A stretch of DNA of 64,000 nucleotides from Marchantia polymorpha subsp. ruderalis (Eukaryota; Streptophyta; Marchantiopsida; Marchantiales; Marchantiaceae). The notes under the pieces are model-generated. The model saw only the letters and a program-made list of their open reading frames with translations, did no database searches and was not told where the DNA came from. Every line of letters begins with the position of its first letter. Within the stretch, counting starts at the first letter, position 1. Of this stretch, positions 53,001-63,443 are shown piece by piece. The stretch lies in NCBI GenBank assembly GCA_037833965.1, contig AP031351.1, positions 12,536,501 to 12,600,500 on the forward strand, written 5' to 3'. Both the position numbers and the translations under genes were made by a program.

Positions 53001-53459
53001 TTTGATATCGGTGAGTTATCATCAGTGGTCAGGATGAAGTTCCTAATCTTTCTTCTGTCATCTTGCTACACGATTATATGAGAAGACGACTATAGATTCA
53101 TTGCGCATGGGAAACTGCCAGAGGGACCTCTCGAGACCTAGAGAATCATTGAAGCATTTTTTGTAGAACTAAAGCGTGAATCGGAAACAAGCATGTTGAA
53201 AATATCTCAGTAAGTTTACAAATCTCAATAGTATTCTACGCAAGTGTACGAGAGGTTGGTATAGCAGAAAGTTTGATAAGAATAATCCCAATTTTTGTTC
53301 AGCTTCGCTGAACGGTATACTACTCTTTTCAACCTAGTAGATTACAACATCTCGACTTAATAAAAGTTGACTTGTGCATGGCTCCTGAATTGTGAGATCA
53401 GACAAGAAGATCAACGCAAGACTTGAAATCAAGCAAGAAATATTAGTGCTACTCGCACT

Positions 53460-53680
53460 GCCATTACCCCTGATGCCTTAGCGTGCTTCCCACGCGCGCG
53501 AATTGGTGTCCTCGGCGCGTGTGAACGTTGTCCGGTCCTTTGCAAATTTCAAATTGATCATCGGGTCTTCGCCGAAGATCCAACTATTGCATCCTCCAAA
53601 AAGACTGCGCCGAAGGTCAGAAGATCCGAAGATCTTCGGCCGAAGGCGAATTCTAACTGAATCTCTCATAAGTCTTCTAC
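53460..53680. repeat. CpG-rich patch with nested palindromes in the AT-rich insertion
   Basis: Unlike its surroundings this block is GC- and CpG-rich. It contains the perfect palindromes CCGAAGATCTTCGG (53626-53639) and CTTCGGCCGAAG (overlapping, to about 53646), and the near-palindrome TCTTCGCCGAAGA (about 53566-53578), all built from the same CGAAG core. It could be part of a younger insertion. Confidence 0.7.
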
Positions 53681-56317
53681 TTCTATCACTTCTGACTTAT
53701 ATAATCTGATATGTCTACACTCTACACAAATATGTTTAAGTTTTTGTTAATTTTTGAAGAAAAACAAAAAACTAGGCACCACAGGCTGTACTAATCGATC
53801 ATGTAATCTAGTGATATAAGAAGCTTCATTGCCAATGATCGGACATCAAATAAAAGACATAGTGGAACAACAAAAAGTAGGGAAAGAATAAAAATGCTGA
53901 CTTGTAATCATTGATGTACCATGGAGTACTACAAATTATTGCTTTATGGAAGGAGTTTATGGAAGTAATGAATTCATGAATAATTGCTATCAAAAAACTC
54001 ATCAAGCACTTCATTCACTTCTTCTCCTTGATCCAGTTCCGTGATGGAATGAAAACTCTCCAGATCATCTGTGTCAGAGGTCGTCAAGTGCAAAAGCTTA
54101 AATTTTAACTCCTTATCTACACTTTGTGCTTTCACAAGAATAACAATTGCGAATGGAATTACCAATTTGGCTTAAACTGGCATTGCTGTTTTCTGGATCT
54201 CGTCTCAAGGGAGAATGTGCAGAATTACATTCTGAGTAATTTTGAAAATTTCCACGTTTTTGTTTTTTGCGAGTACAAGGATTACCCGGTAATTACATGG
54301 TAATCCATTTGGCTCTGCCTTTATCTTACGCTATAGCCAAATCTTTAACTTTTACCCTAACATTTTATCCTTTTAGCGGATAACCCTAAAAGGTTACCTT
54401 ACCTCGCCGAGGCCTAAGTACAACTTAAGAATTAACTTTTCAAGCCTTGATGCTTTGTTACATGCAACTATACTCAAGTGGTATGATCATGATTGATCTA
54501 TCAAGTTAGATACTGATGTGTCAGATACAACAGTTGGTGACATAATCCAACAAGAATGAAAGTATTTATGACATCCAATTGATTTTAGTTCTAGCAAGTT
54601 GATGGTAGCGGAATAAAATTACCACACAACACACAAGGAATTAATCATTGTGTTAACAACATAACATTGGAAGCATTACTTGGATGATAAGAAGTTTGTG
54701 GTGAAGAATGATCATGAATCCTTAGTTTATTTGAAAACTCAGAAGTATTTGTCTAATTAATAAATTTGATTAGTAGAGTAATGTCAACGTTTTAACATGA
54801 AGATTGTATATGTGAAGGATACAAATAAAATGTGAATGCTCTCACACACATATCATCTATTAATCATGTTACATAAGTGAAGATTCAAGCGGATTGGTGG
54901 AGCAAAATGACACATGTCACAAAGCAGAATGAAAAAATCATAAGCGCATTACAAGATGTAAAAGCAAAATAAGTCTAGAGGTTTGACGTTCTACAAATTA
55001 CGAATATGGATTACGCAAAACCAAGAATTTTGCACAAGAATTTTATCCAAAAATTAAATATACATCCAGTGCAAGCCATTTGAGAATGAAAAAAATTCTT
55101 GGAGAGCATCTAACAAGTTTACTATTGGCCTAAAATACAAGAAGATGTAAAAGTTTATGTTCAAAGTTGTGCACCTTGTAAACAAAACAAGACAAGTAAT
55201 AAAAACTAGCATGTTGATTATAACTCTTACCATTGCAAAATAAAAATTGAAACATGTCATCTTAGATTTGGTATATGAATTATCAAAACTTTGCTAGCAA
55301 ATGATTTAGTTGTGGTTTTTGTAGATAAATTGAACAAGATGATTAAATTAGACTAAGCACAACAACCGTGTCGGTTGCAAAACTTGTTCAATTGTACTTA
55401 GATGACTTTTTTGTGAATCATGGATTGAACAAAGTGTTAATTATTGAAAAAGATACTCTTTACATTAATTTGTTTTGGAAACTTTTGTTCAATTTTTTCA
55501 AAACAAAACTAGCAAGTTTAACGGCTTATCACATTCGAACTGATGATCAAACGGAGAGAGTTATTGAAATTCTGTAGAGTGTATGTTATAGACATTCACA
55601 TTAGAGTAGCAAGAAGAGTGAGATTCTTTTTTGTTTCTTGTGAAATTTGCATATAATAACTTTGTAATTGCATCTACAAAGATGTCTACATTCTACCTCA
55701 TGTACACTTTTCATCTTATTATTTCATCAAGTTTGATTCATCAACTTTTTTAAAAATCTTTTGAAAGAAAAGCAATTTCAATCAAAATAGCTGTAGTCAA
55801 TGATTTCTCGAGCATATACACTGAAAATTACATCAAGCAAAGTAAAAGTTGTTGATGGTTCAAATTAAACTAAAAACAACATGTGCATGTTCATCGTGAG
55901 AATTTGATTTTTCAAATAGAAGATAATGTTTGGTTTTGTTTTGTAGGAACATCAAAGTTTAGCTCTAGATTCATGGATCTTTTTGTGACATTGAAATATG
56001 TCGGTGAAGTGTCATACACGTTAAAATATCTATCGCCTATGAATATACATCCTGTATTTCATGTATCACAATTGCAAAAACATGTATAACAATCAAAATA
56101 ATTCACAATGCAATCAATGTTACATGTTCTGCCAAACTTGATAGTTGATCATGAAAAATTTGAGGTAAAAAAGATACTCAAGAAACAAATTTGTGGCCAA
56201 AAATATCCCAAACCAGAGATTTTTCCAATAAACAGTATATATATCCTACCTAAACAACTTAGAAACCATCAAGAAATTTAGATAATGCATCATTGATAGT
56301 TCAAGAATTTGAAGGGA

Positions 56318-56720
56318 TGTGAGACGAGAACATTGCGTCTTAAAAGAGAGTAGGTTTGTAATCATTGTTAATTACTAAATCAAAGTAAAGTTTACTCAAG
56401 ATGAAGTTATAGTTATCTCATAGTGCATCATTCATAATTGTCATGGGAACGATTCGTGTGCTTATTAGAATAAGATTGGATGTGTTAGTCAGTGTGTTAG
56501 CTGAAACCAACAAATCATCAATCCCTATATTTGTTAGGTTTATCTGCCATATCATCAATCTTCAAGGAGTGAAATTTATAATGAAGATGAGATCTTATGT
56601 TCTTGTATTTATTGGTAAGATTTATTATATAAGGGAGAAGGAATCCATCGTTGATAACTCTCATCTTTAGAGTTGTAGTTTATCTTCAAATGAATTTCTT
56701 TCTTAATCCCTCGCGTTGCA
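56318..56720 (+). repeat. Right LTR of the gypsy fossil
   Basis: This is the partner of 46336-46717. It starts near TGTGAGACGAGAACATTG, a typical start for gypsy LTRs, and ends near CGCGTTGCA. Confidence 0.75.
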
Positions 56721-56732
56721 TAAAAACAAATC

Positions 56733-57015
56733 TCAATGGATAGCATTTGATAGTATATTCAAATGAATTTTATGTATGAACTTCTCTCTTATGTAGCATA
56801 AAAATAAGACTAATGGATAGCATTTGATAATCTATTCAAATGGGTTTTACCGAACCGTCGGCAAATTTGTCAACACATTGAAAAAAAATGTTGTGTTATA
56901 AATGATGGATTATTGCTCAATGAATAGCATTTGATGTTATATTCAAATGGATTTAACAGAACCGACGTTAAATTTTTCAACGCATTGGCAAAAAACGTCA
57001 TCTAATAAATGATGT
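56733..57015 (+). repeat. Tandem repeat, three diverged units of about 80-105 bp
   Basis: Each unit starts with TGGATAGCATTTGATA (or TGAATAGCATTTGATG) followed by TATTCAAATG, at about 56737, 56815 and 56919. The second and third also share a GAACCG-CG, AAATTT-TCAAC-CATTG and ATAAATGATG series. It lies directly after the right gypsy LTR. Confidence 0.8.
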
Positions 57016-58030
57016 ATCACTACTGCGTATTTCAATTATTTTTTTACAATCATTCAAATCACATTCTAAGCGTACAAGATGATTATTTTGTAGTTCAAAA
57101 TTGGATCAAACAAGTTTATGTCAAATATATGTAGTGGAATTGGTATCAACATAGCATGGCTTCTTTAATAATGTTCAGGATGAAGATTTGCAATTCATGC
57201 TATTCATTGGCTACTTTTGTATTTGATTTGATTTGTGATCATATTAATGATCAAGTTTCATGGACGCAAATTTTGTTCCAGAAAATGGATGACAATATGA
57301 AAAATGACATTATAAAGGAAATTTGGACATTTTGCTTTTTCAATCGTAACCCAAGCATCAATGATTCAGGCGGATCAGATATCAAACAATAATGCTCGTG
57401 ATTATGACTTCCAACATAGTCACGCGGTCCACGCAAAAATTCATCAGTGACATTCTAGATCAATTTCGAATGCATGTCAAGAAACAAATCACTAGAGTAT
57501 ATCGATAAGATCATAAAAAAAACACAATGAATTGTTGAACGCTTTTAAAAATGAACCTGTCATGAAGACGATGTTTTAAAAATTACGACAAATTTTTTTG
57601 CCAACTATATATGTGATTAGATCGAATCAATCAAGAAAGACATTTCCTCAAAGGACTTTGCAAACACATGCTCTGTCGAATTCAACTACTCCGTTTTGAA
57701 ATGGGAGAAAAATGATTGAAAAAAGAATCTGCACAGCGTGTCTTTTATAGTCATCATGGAGTCAACATAGTATGAAGTTTTAAAATCATTATTTTGATGA
57801 TTTCAATACAAATGCCATAATAAACAAAAAATTCAATACAAATGACATTTTTAATGAGATCTGCTCTATATTGATAAATAAAACCAACATTTCATGTTAT
57901 TGCTCCGTCACCACATTCCACCTGGATGCTTCTGGATTTTTTAATCTTAGTATAGGGCCTTCGCGAAAGAAAAAATCAATCGTCTTGCTTTTCTGGTTGT
58001 TTGTTTGTGTATTCATCTAGAGCTTTGATG
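57016..58030. other. AT-rich decayed repeat DNA
   Basis: One protein-like stretch lies on the plus strand around 57.16-57.39 kb and ends in an SINDSGGSDIKQ-like segment; it matches nothing I recognise. The rest is anonymous. Confidence 0.45.
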
Positions 58031-58265
58031 AAGTTAATTTGCAACCCGGATATGGCTATAGGGACGTGCGTTCTTTCACCTGAAGCACACTACACCTCTC
58101 CTGGTGGGTTCTGCGGAGCCACGGTTAGTGAGAGAAGCCGTCTCCACAACCATGGTCACTAACTGGACGGTCCCGATGCTCTGAATGGGAACCACGGTAC
58201 AAGGCTGGTCTCCTGTGTGGTAGAGCCGCCACACCACAACGAGCTTGCATGTGATGTGTGTAGAT
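58031..58265. other. GC-rich patch at the right edge of the AT island
   Basis: About 230 bases of normal GC content appear abruptly after AT-rich DNA. They include short complementary pieces (ACCATGG, CCACGGT/ACCGTGG). No coding frame or RNA fold is recognised. It may be a solo repeat or the true start of host intergenic DNA. Confidence 0.4.
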
Positions 58266-59169
58266 TTATATTCTGAAGGAATTCCCTTCAGATTCTGGAT
58301 TTCATTCGATAATGACTCAGTACTGTCTTCCGAGGATTTATTCTCGTGAGGGAGTGAACATCGATGATTATGGCCCTAGCGGGGCCTCGTTAGTGCATCA
58401 CCACAATCACAACTCTGACCGCCATCGTACGCTCGACGAAGCAGAAACTTGACTTCATGGAGAATCGAATTGATTGGAGGAAAGAAAGATGTGTTTCCGA
58501 AGAAAGAATCGATCATGAATCGAGCTGAAAAATGGTGCCTGACCCTGATCCTGTTCCTGTTGCATGATCCTGACAAGCCCTACAAGCTGGAGTGAGGGAG
58601 ACGCTTGATGATTCATCCATCCGTCGTGGTGCGGTGGCCGGCTGTGTTTGCTCGGAAGGGAGAGGGTCAAGCGCCTGCTCGGTGCATCTTTGGCAGGGCG
58701 GCAAGTGCGACGCGGCGTGACGTCATCTCTCGTGGTTCCATCGGCGCAGGTGTGGCCTTACGAGCCTTTCGATAATTCGGACAAAGGTTCGGAGATCGGT
58801 GGTTGTCTTCAAGTTCTTCTTCTTCTTCTTCTTCTTCTTCTTCTTGGACGACGACGAGAGATTCTCCCCGCGAGTCTGTCAAATGGGAATCACCAATTTC
58901 AGGCGGAGGCGGAGGCGAAGGCGAAGGCTGGATGGATGGAGGGAGGGAGACAGAATCGCTCGCTCGTTCTCGTTGGAACGAAGGAAGCAGTGCGTGCGTG
59001 CGCAGAGAGAGAGAGAGATGGCGTGTGCCAACGCATCGGCAGCTTGGCCCGAGGTGCAAAGTGAGATCCGATTTGATTCGTGACGTGCGGAGGGTAAGGG
59101 GCAGAGGATGTCGTCGAGTCTGGGCCCAGAGCCTGAAATGGCAAGGACGAGCCAAACGGTGTTGGCAGG
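58266..59169 (+). promoter_or_regulatory. 5' flank of the YnfA-like gene
   Basis: This is GC-rich host-type DNA with a (TTC)n run at about 58814-58845, followed by GAC triplets, GGCGAA/GGAGGC repeats near 58905-58925 and a short GA run near 59006-59018. Such low-complexity runs also lie before the other host genes, which supports a plant-type promoter and leader here. No coding region is supported. Confidence 0.45.
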
Positions 59170-59625
59170 ATGTGTTTTGTGATTGACACTAAGGACCCGC
59201 AGAAAAACAAGAGCGAGAGTGGGGTGGAGAGGCGAGAAATGACAGACAGCTCGGTGAAGTCTGTCTTCATCGCCGTCGCGCTCTTCGCAGCGGCGGGATT
59301 GTGTGAGATCGCGGGCGGGTGGTTCGTGTGGAAATGGCGTAAGGCGGATTGGTCGTGGGGTTTCTTTGTCCTCGGAAGTTTAATTCTCATCGGCTATGGG
59401 GTGATTCCCACCTTCCAGGATCAGGTGTTCGGCCGGACATACGCAGCCTATGGAGGCTTCTTCATCATTCTGTCCCTGCTCTGGGGCTGGGCTCTGGATG
59501 GAGATCGACCCGATAAGTGGGACGTCACCGGTGCCGCCATCGCTCTGGCTGGAGTCTGCGTGGTCATGTTCATGCCCAGGAAAGAGCATGTGACCGTGAG
59601 CATGTCGCCAACGCCCAGCGCTTGA
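59170..59625 (+). CDS. YnfA/UPF0060-family small membrane protein
   Basis: An intact intronless frame of 151 residues; an in-frame ATG at 59239 gives 128 residues, closer to the bacterial length of about 108, and may be the true start. It has four hydrophobic segments (roughly residues 30-50, 60-80, 90-108 and 116-134), each in the place expected for YnfA, a relative of the small multidrug resistance transporters. Diagnostic pieces are GLCEIAGGWFVWKW in segment 1, FGRTYAAYGGFFIILSLLWG in segment 3 and WDVTGAAIALAGVCVVM in segment 4. Bacterial YnfA is an inner-membrane protein linked to efflux of cationic compounds. A membrane role here is inferred; substrate and location are unknown. The extra N-terminal 20-odd residues and Ser/Pro tail have no bacterial counterpart that I recall. 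GC-rich codons match neighbouring plant genes, so if the gene was transferred it is well settled. The family call is strong; the history is inference. Confidence 0.88.
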   Translation: MCFVIDTKDPQKNKSESGVERREMTDSSVKSVFIAVALFAAAGLCEIAGGWFVWKWRKADWSWGFFVLGSLILIGYGVIPTFQDQVFGRTYAAYGGFFIILSLLWGWALDGDRPDKWDVTGAAIALAGVCVVMFMPRKEHVTVSMSPTPSA

Positions 59626-59734
59626 ACGTGGTACGACCTCGCATCATCCTCCTCCTCACGCACTCATTCGCTTCGTCTGTGCGGAGGGAGGGAGGTCAAT
59701 CCTGACTCCAGGTGGACACTAGATCAGTTCAGTT

Positions 59735-60143
59735 GAGTTCTAGCTGCGCAGGTGGTCACAACCGACACACTTTGCGTGAAGTATCTATTGGTACGATCGG
59801 ATCCCATTTTGTGTGTTCTGATTTCCTTGTCTCTGCAACAAAGTGTCCCGAATCGTACGACGAGGCAAGCAAGCAAGCAAGAAAGGGGTTGAAGTTGGCA
59901 TCCATCCATCGCCTTTGTACCGATCCTGACTGGTCCCATGAGTTCTAGCTGCGCAGGTGGTCACAACCGACACACTTTGCGTGAAGTATCTATTGGTACG
60001 ATCGGATCCCATTTTGTGTGTTCTGATTTCCTTGTCTCTGCAACAAAGTGTCCCGAATCGTACGACGAGGCAAGCAAGCAAGCAAGAAAGGGGTTGAAGT
60101 TGGCATCCATCCATCGCCTTTGTACCGATCCTGACTGGTCCCA
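59735..60143 (+). repeat. Perfect 205-bp tandem duplication
   Basis: Positions 59735-59938 and 59940-60143 are identical by eye over 204 bases, with one extra base between them. Each unit carries a (GCAA)n run and ATCC repeats. It starts about 110 bases after the stop codon of the YnfA-like gene, so it may lie in the 3' UTR. The identity implies a very recent event or an assembly artefact. Confidence 0.95.
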
Positions 60144-60650
60144 GGAAGCGTCGACCTTCCACCTGCCCAGACCCTTCTCTGCCTGCCTTCATCGGTCCCC
60201 TTCCAGCCGTAGCCAGACTCTAGGACTTGCGTCTCCTGGAGGACATTCCACGTGCAAGCACGAGCACGAACAGCTTAAATGTGCGGCCGGGTCAGGTCAG
60301 GTCGGATCTGCCACACTGCGTTCGTTGTGTGTGTTGGTCAAAAGCTCGTTTCGCAATCTCCTTTCGTTTCCACTGTTGCCCCGTATTTATCCATGGCGTG
60401 AGAACACAGTATCGTCCTTGTCTGCACTGAAGGATGGAAGACATTGTATACGATAACAATTTGTAAATTCAGATTTTAGCGTGTTCCTGGACTCAGACGA
60501 TGAGATGTGATGAAACAGCGTAAATCCTGAGGCGTTCAATTGAGGCGCTATTGCAATGGATACATAAACATTGTACGCCGGGCCATCTTCGTCCTCCTTG
60601 GACTGAGTAACTACATGTCTGATGCGGTCATCGAGTAAAAGATGTCAATT
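60144..60650. other. Intergenic DNA between convergent genes
   Basis: This lies between the duplicated block and the possible 3' end of the minus-strand gene. No protein-like frame or structured RNA is recognised. Confidence 0.5.
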
Positions 60651-60652
60651 TA

Positions 60653-61700
60653 GACGTAGTTTGTGGTAGAGGCGCTCTCCGCCCAATGCTGCAGCAGTGA
60701 ATTTGTTAGCGACGTACATGTCAAGTGAAAGTGAAGTAATTGACCTGGCTTCAAACCCCTGCCTGTGCCTTTAATCTCAGAGGTTGTAGTTGAAGTCGGC
60801 GATGAGTGAGTGTAGTGCACAACGGTGGCAATGATGGGACAATGTATACACAAATAGAAAATTGTCTAGTTTGCCGCGAAGGTCAAAGTGATTTTCCTCG
60901 TTGCTTATTCAGAATTTTTCCAACAGAATCATATGCAGGCCAGGCACTGAACAAGCCTCGAAGTTGTACACAAAGTATGCAGGACTCTACAACTTGAGCG
61001 ATTCTCCGCTCCTGTGCGAAAGGTTCCAGAAAGTTAAAATAAATTTCTAGGAGGGGATGTGGGATACTAGTCCAAGTGACGGTGATGTTCGATGTTTGCA
61101 CAACTGCCATCACACTACATATGCCGCTGTCCACATCTCAACAACTGATTCTATAAGTTGAACCTTACGGTAAAGCGAAGAGTACGTGTAATGAAGACCT
61201 CATATCACACAAGCCTGGATTGAACTGTTCCGACATTTACTCGGAATTTGGAGTATCGCTTGCAACACTTACCTCGAGCCGAGGTTACTATCACCGATCC
61301 AGTCCGATACATTCAACAAGCTGAATGAATTTACTGTCTACCTTTATACAGTTACACGGACAGAAGAGCTTACCGTCGGCAGCAGAAGCAGAGCCAGCTG
61401 AAGCAACATACGAACCTCCGACTAACGGAAGGTCGTGATTTGTAATACGATTCGCAACGAGGCAAGGTTGTTTGAAATGCTGACACTCGCCAGTAATCTC
61501 CGCGACACCACGGTTCAGGATGAAGAGCAGTCTACAGCGGAAGGCGGAATCTAGACCATGCCCTCTCAAAATAGTTCACGAATTCCACCATGTGCAAGAA
61601 CTCCTGACTTCCATTATCCACATCTCGGGGTTCGCGACCGATGACGCGCAGTGATTGCTCGGCTGATCAGAATTTTGATGCAACATAGCCAGCTGGAGAA
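60653..61700 (-). CDS. Candidate downstream exons of the unrecognised minus-strand gene
   Basis: Several minus-strand stretches read like protein: a segment with EFLHMVEFVNYFERAWSRF (about 61.54-61.67 kb); CQHFKQPCLVANRITNHDL ending at a donor-like GACG/GTAAGC (about 61.37-61.48 kb); FLEPFAQERRIAQVVESCIL continuing to a SAWPAYDSVG block (about 60.9-61.05 kb); and GLKPGQLLHFHLTCTSL to a stop at about 60653. They lie in order downstream of the better-defined exons at 62.0-63.4 kb and could be the C-terminal part of the same gene. I could not join them with confident splice sites, and no family is recognised. Confidence 0.35.
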
Positions 61701-62053
61701 ATATTTTGTGATCCTGGCCCCTCGGATGTAGTACTGGTCTCAAGTCACGGGTCAACTACATGAACCTGCAAGATTTGATGAAGCTCAGAATCATCATATA
61801 TTTCCAGATTACGTGTATGATTCCTCATGACTGACGCCACCCAAAAGGCCAGAAAGACATGCTCAACATACAATTATCCAAATCGCCCAGGAAATACATC
61901 CCCATCCGCTTGAGAAGTTCATGGCAAATGACGAAGTATTTACCGTCGCTGCTAGTAAAAGGTCGTGCCCATCGGTCATGGGGCTGACCGAGTATCGATA
62001 AGCAGAAAGCCCTTCCTTCCAGTTGTCCGTGCACGTGAGTATATGGGACGGTG

Positions 62054-63443
62054 TCACGTTCTGGTCTTCGCAGAAGAACCAACATTGAGTCTGGGTATGC
62101 TGAAGGCAGAGGAGAATAGATCGGCCATAAGGCCACGACTTCCCTTGGCCGAGCTTGCAGTGTGACAGTCCAATGATTCACTCTCAGGCTTTCGTGAAGA
62201 CTGTGGTTTTGATTTCTTCGCGGGAGTTTTGCTCCCCGAGTTGACGGATACTTCTCGAAGAGCCACCCTCTGCACGAGCAACTCGGAGTTAGAAATCTAA
62301 AATACAGACGACGCCTTCCTCCACATATATACAGCGTCCGACTGATCAATCACCCCCACCAAGGTTTAATTTCGATACGATAGATATGGAATGAAGCGAG
62401 AGTTTTCTGGAATTCTCAAGGAATTGCAATAATTTCGTTCCCTCGAACAATCTCTCAGTAGAACACCCCAGAAACATGTGAAGAAGGAAAGGAAAAATTT
62501 CCATGAGAAAAATCGATCCATTCATCTCTAGATGAAACTAGGTTCAGCTTCCACCAACCTGAGCCTCCTTGAGGTCTGCGCTGTCACCTTTCCTCTTTCT
62601 TGTACTCGTCTTGGGTAGAGATTGCTCGTAATAATCGACTCCCGAAACCTAACAAGAGGCCAAGATGAGTGCCCCCTTGAAATTAAAGACATGCTTCTGC
62701 CACTATCTCCCAGAGAAACCATCGGAGACAGGAAACATGCAGCAGCAAAGTTGCCACACAGAAGTATAATCAACGATCAGCACACTGAATGGAGCATTGT
62801 GTGCCACCCAATAGCATTGTATATGTTGCGACTTACTGGAGTAATTTTCACATCTTCGTCTGGCTTTTTCCCCCTTGCTGACTTCTTCACGGATCCATTT
62901 GCATGCCAACCCACGCTTTCGTCCTGACGAGAACGTAATATACATTCTTTCATGAATATTACTTTGAGAAAACATCAGGCACACAGGGAACAGCAGTCCA
63001 GCGTCAACATTATAGTACATTTTTTCTCCGAAAAATAGGATTTCAGACAAATACTATGGGTCTGCAAAGATTCCTTAGTTTGTGTTATTCTGAATCGTAG
63101 AATCATCCTGGATTCAGGTGACATAGTCTTCTGTTTAAGATCCATCAAAAGAGAGGACACAAGTGAGGGTTGGAGTACTAACTCTCTTCGATGAAGTTGG
63201 TCTGGGGGGTTTGCTGCTGGATGTGTTTCTCTTGGATAACCTGGAAGATGAAGACTTCTTGATGGAAGTTCCCCCTTTCTCCATCTCTAAAAATTCTTGC
63301 TCCTGTCCACTCTGCTTGCCCTCTTCCTTCACGATCGTCTGCTGGGCTGACTTGAGCTTTGACACGCCAGCTTTTGAGCGGCAGCCTCGTCTCTGGGATG
63401 TTTCAGAAGGTGAAATAGTCGTTAGAGAATCACAACAGGACAT
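62054..63443 (-). CDS. Unrecognised Lys/Ser-rich protein, N-terminal exons
   Basis: Three exons join cleanly in phase 0 on the minus strand: 63183-63443 (from MSCCDSLTTISPSETSQRRG; the ATG at 63443 is the first in frame), 62837-62923 (DESVGWHANGSVKKSARGKK...) and 62559-62648 (VSGVDYYEQSLPKTSTRKRK...). A fourth exon begins at about 62303 after a good acceptor and opens ISNSELLVQRVALRE. It then either reads through a Lys/Ser-rich stretch (SGSKTPAKKSKPQ...) to a stop at 62054, or splices at a GTATCC to an exon beginning near 62105 in another frame that contains CWFFCEDQNVTPSHILTC and DNWKEGLSAYRY. The basic clusters (RKRK, KKSK) suggest a nuclear protein. No domain is recognised. The gene may extend downstream to about 60.65 kb and upstream beyond 63443. 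Confidence 0.55.

Larger units (their letters stand above)
49790..54425. mobile_element. About 4.6-kb later insertion inside the gypsy fossil, family unresolved
   Basis: Gypsy reverse-transcriptase similarity stops near 49775 and pol resumes with RNase H near 54450, so the DNA between is foreign to the element. It is AT-rich and decayed but contains protein-like stretches on the minus strand at about 50.5-51.1 kb and CpG-rich patches near 53.46-53.68 and 54.27-54.42 kb. The minus-strand stretches might be another retroelement, but I cannot assign a family. Ends are approximate; terminal repeats and a target-site duplication were not identified. Confidence 0.55.
46336..56720 (+). mobile_element. 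Old Ty3/gypsy LTR retrotransposon fossil, split by a later insertion
   Basis: Related LTRs at about 46336-46717 and 56318-56720 flank the element. A decayed initiator-tRNA-type primer-binding site follows the left LTR (about 46718-46735), and a purine-rich tract precedes the right LTR. Plus-strand parts in order are gag-like (about 47.3-48.5 kb), protease-like (about 48.55-48.85 kb), reverse transcriptase (about 49.15-49.77 kb), RNase H (about 54.45-54.78 kb), and integrase with its C-terminal region (about 55.05-56.1 kb). A possible chromodomain trace lies at about 56.15-56.28 kb. Reverse transcriptase and RNase H, normally adjacent, are about 4.6 kb apart here. It is broken, with very many breaks. 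The LTRs differ about as much as those of the copia fossil, so it is old. Confidence 0.82.

Noticed and set aside
56733-57015. CRISPR-like array from the tandem repeat
   Set aside because: Units are long, diverged and contiguous without spacers of constant length, and the context is a plant genome.
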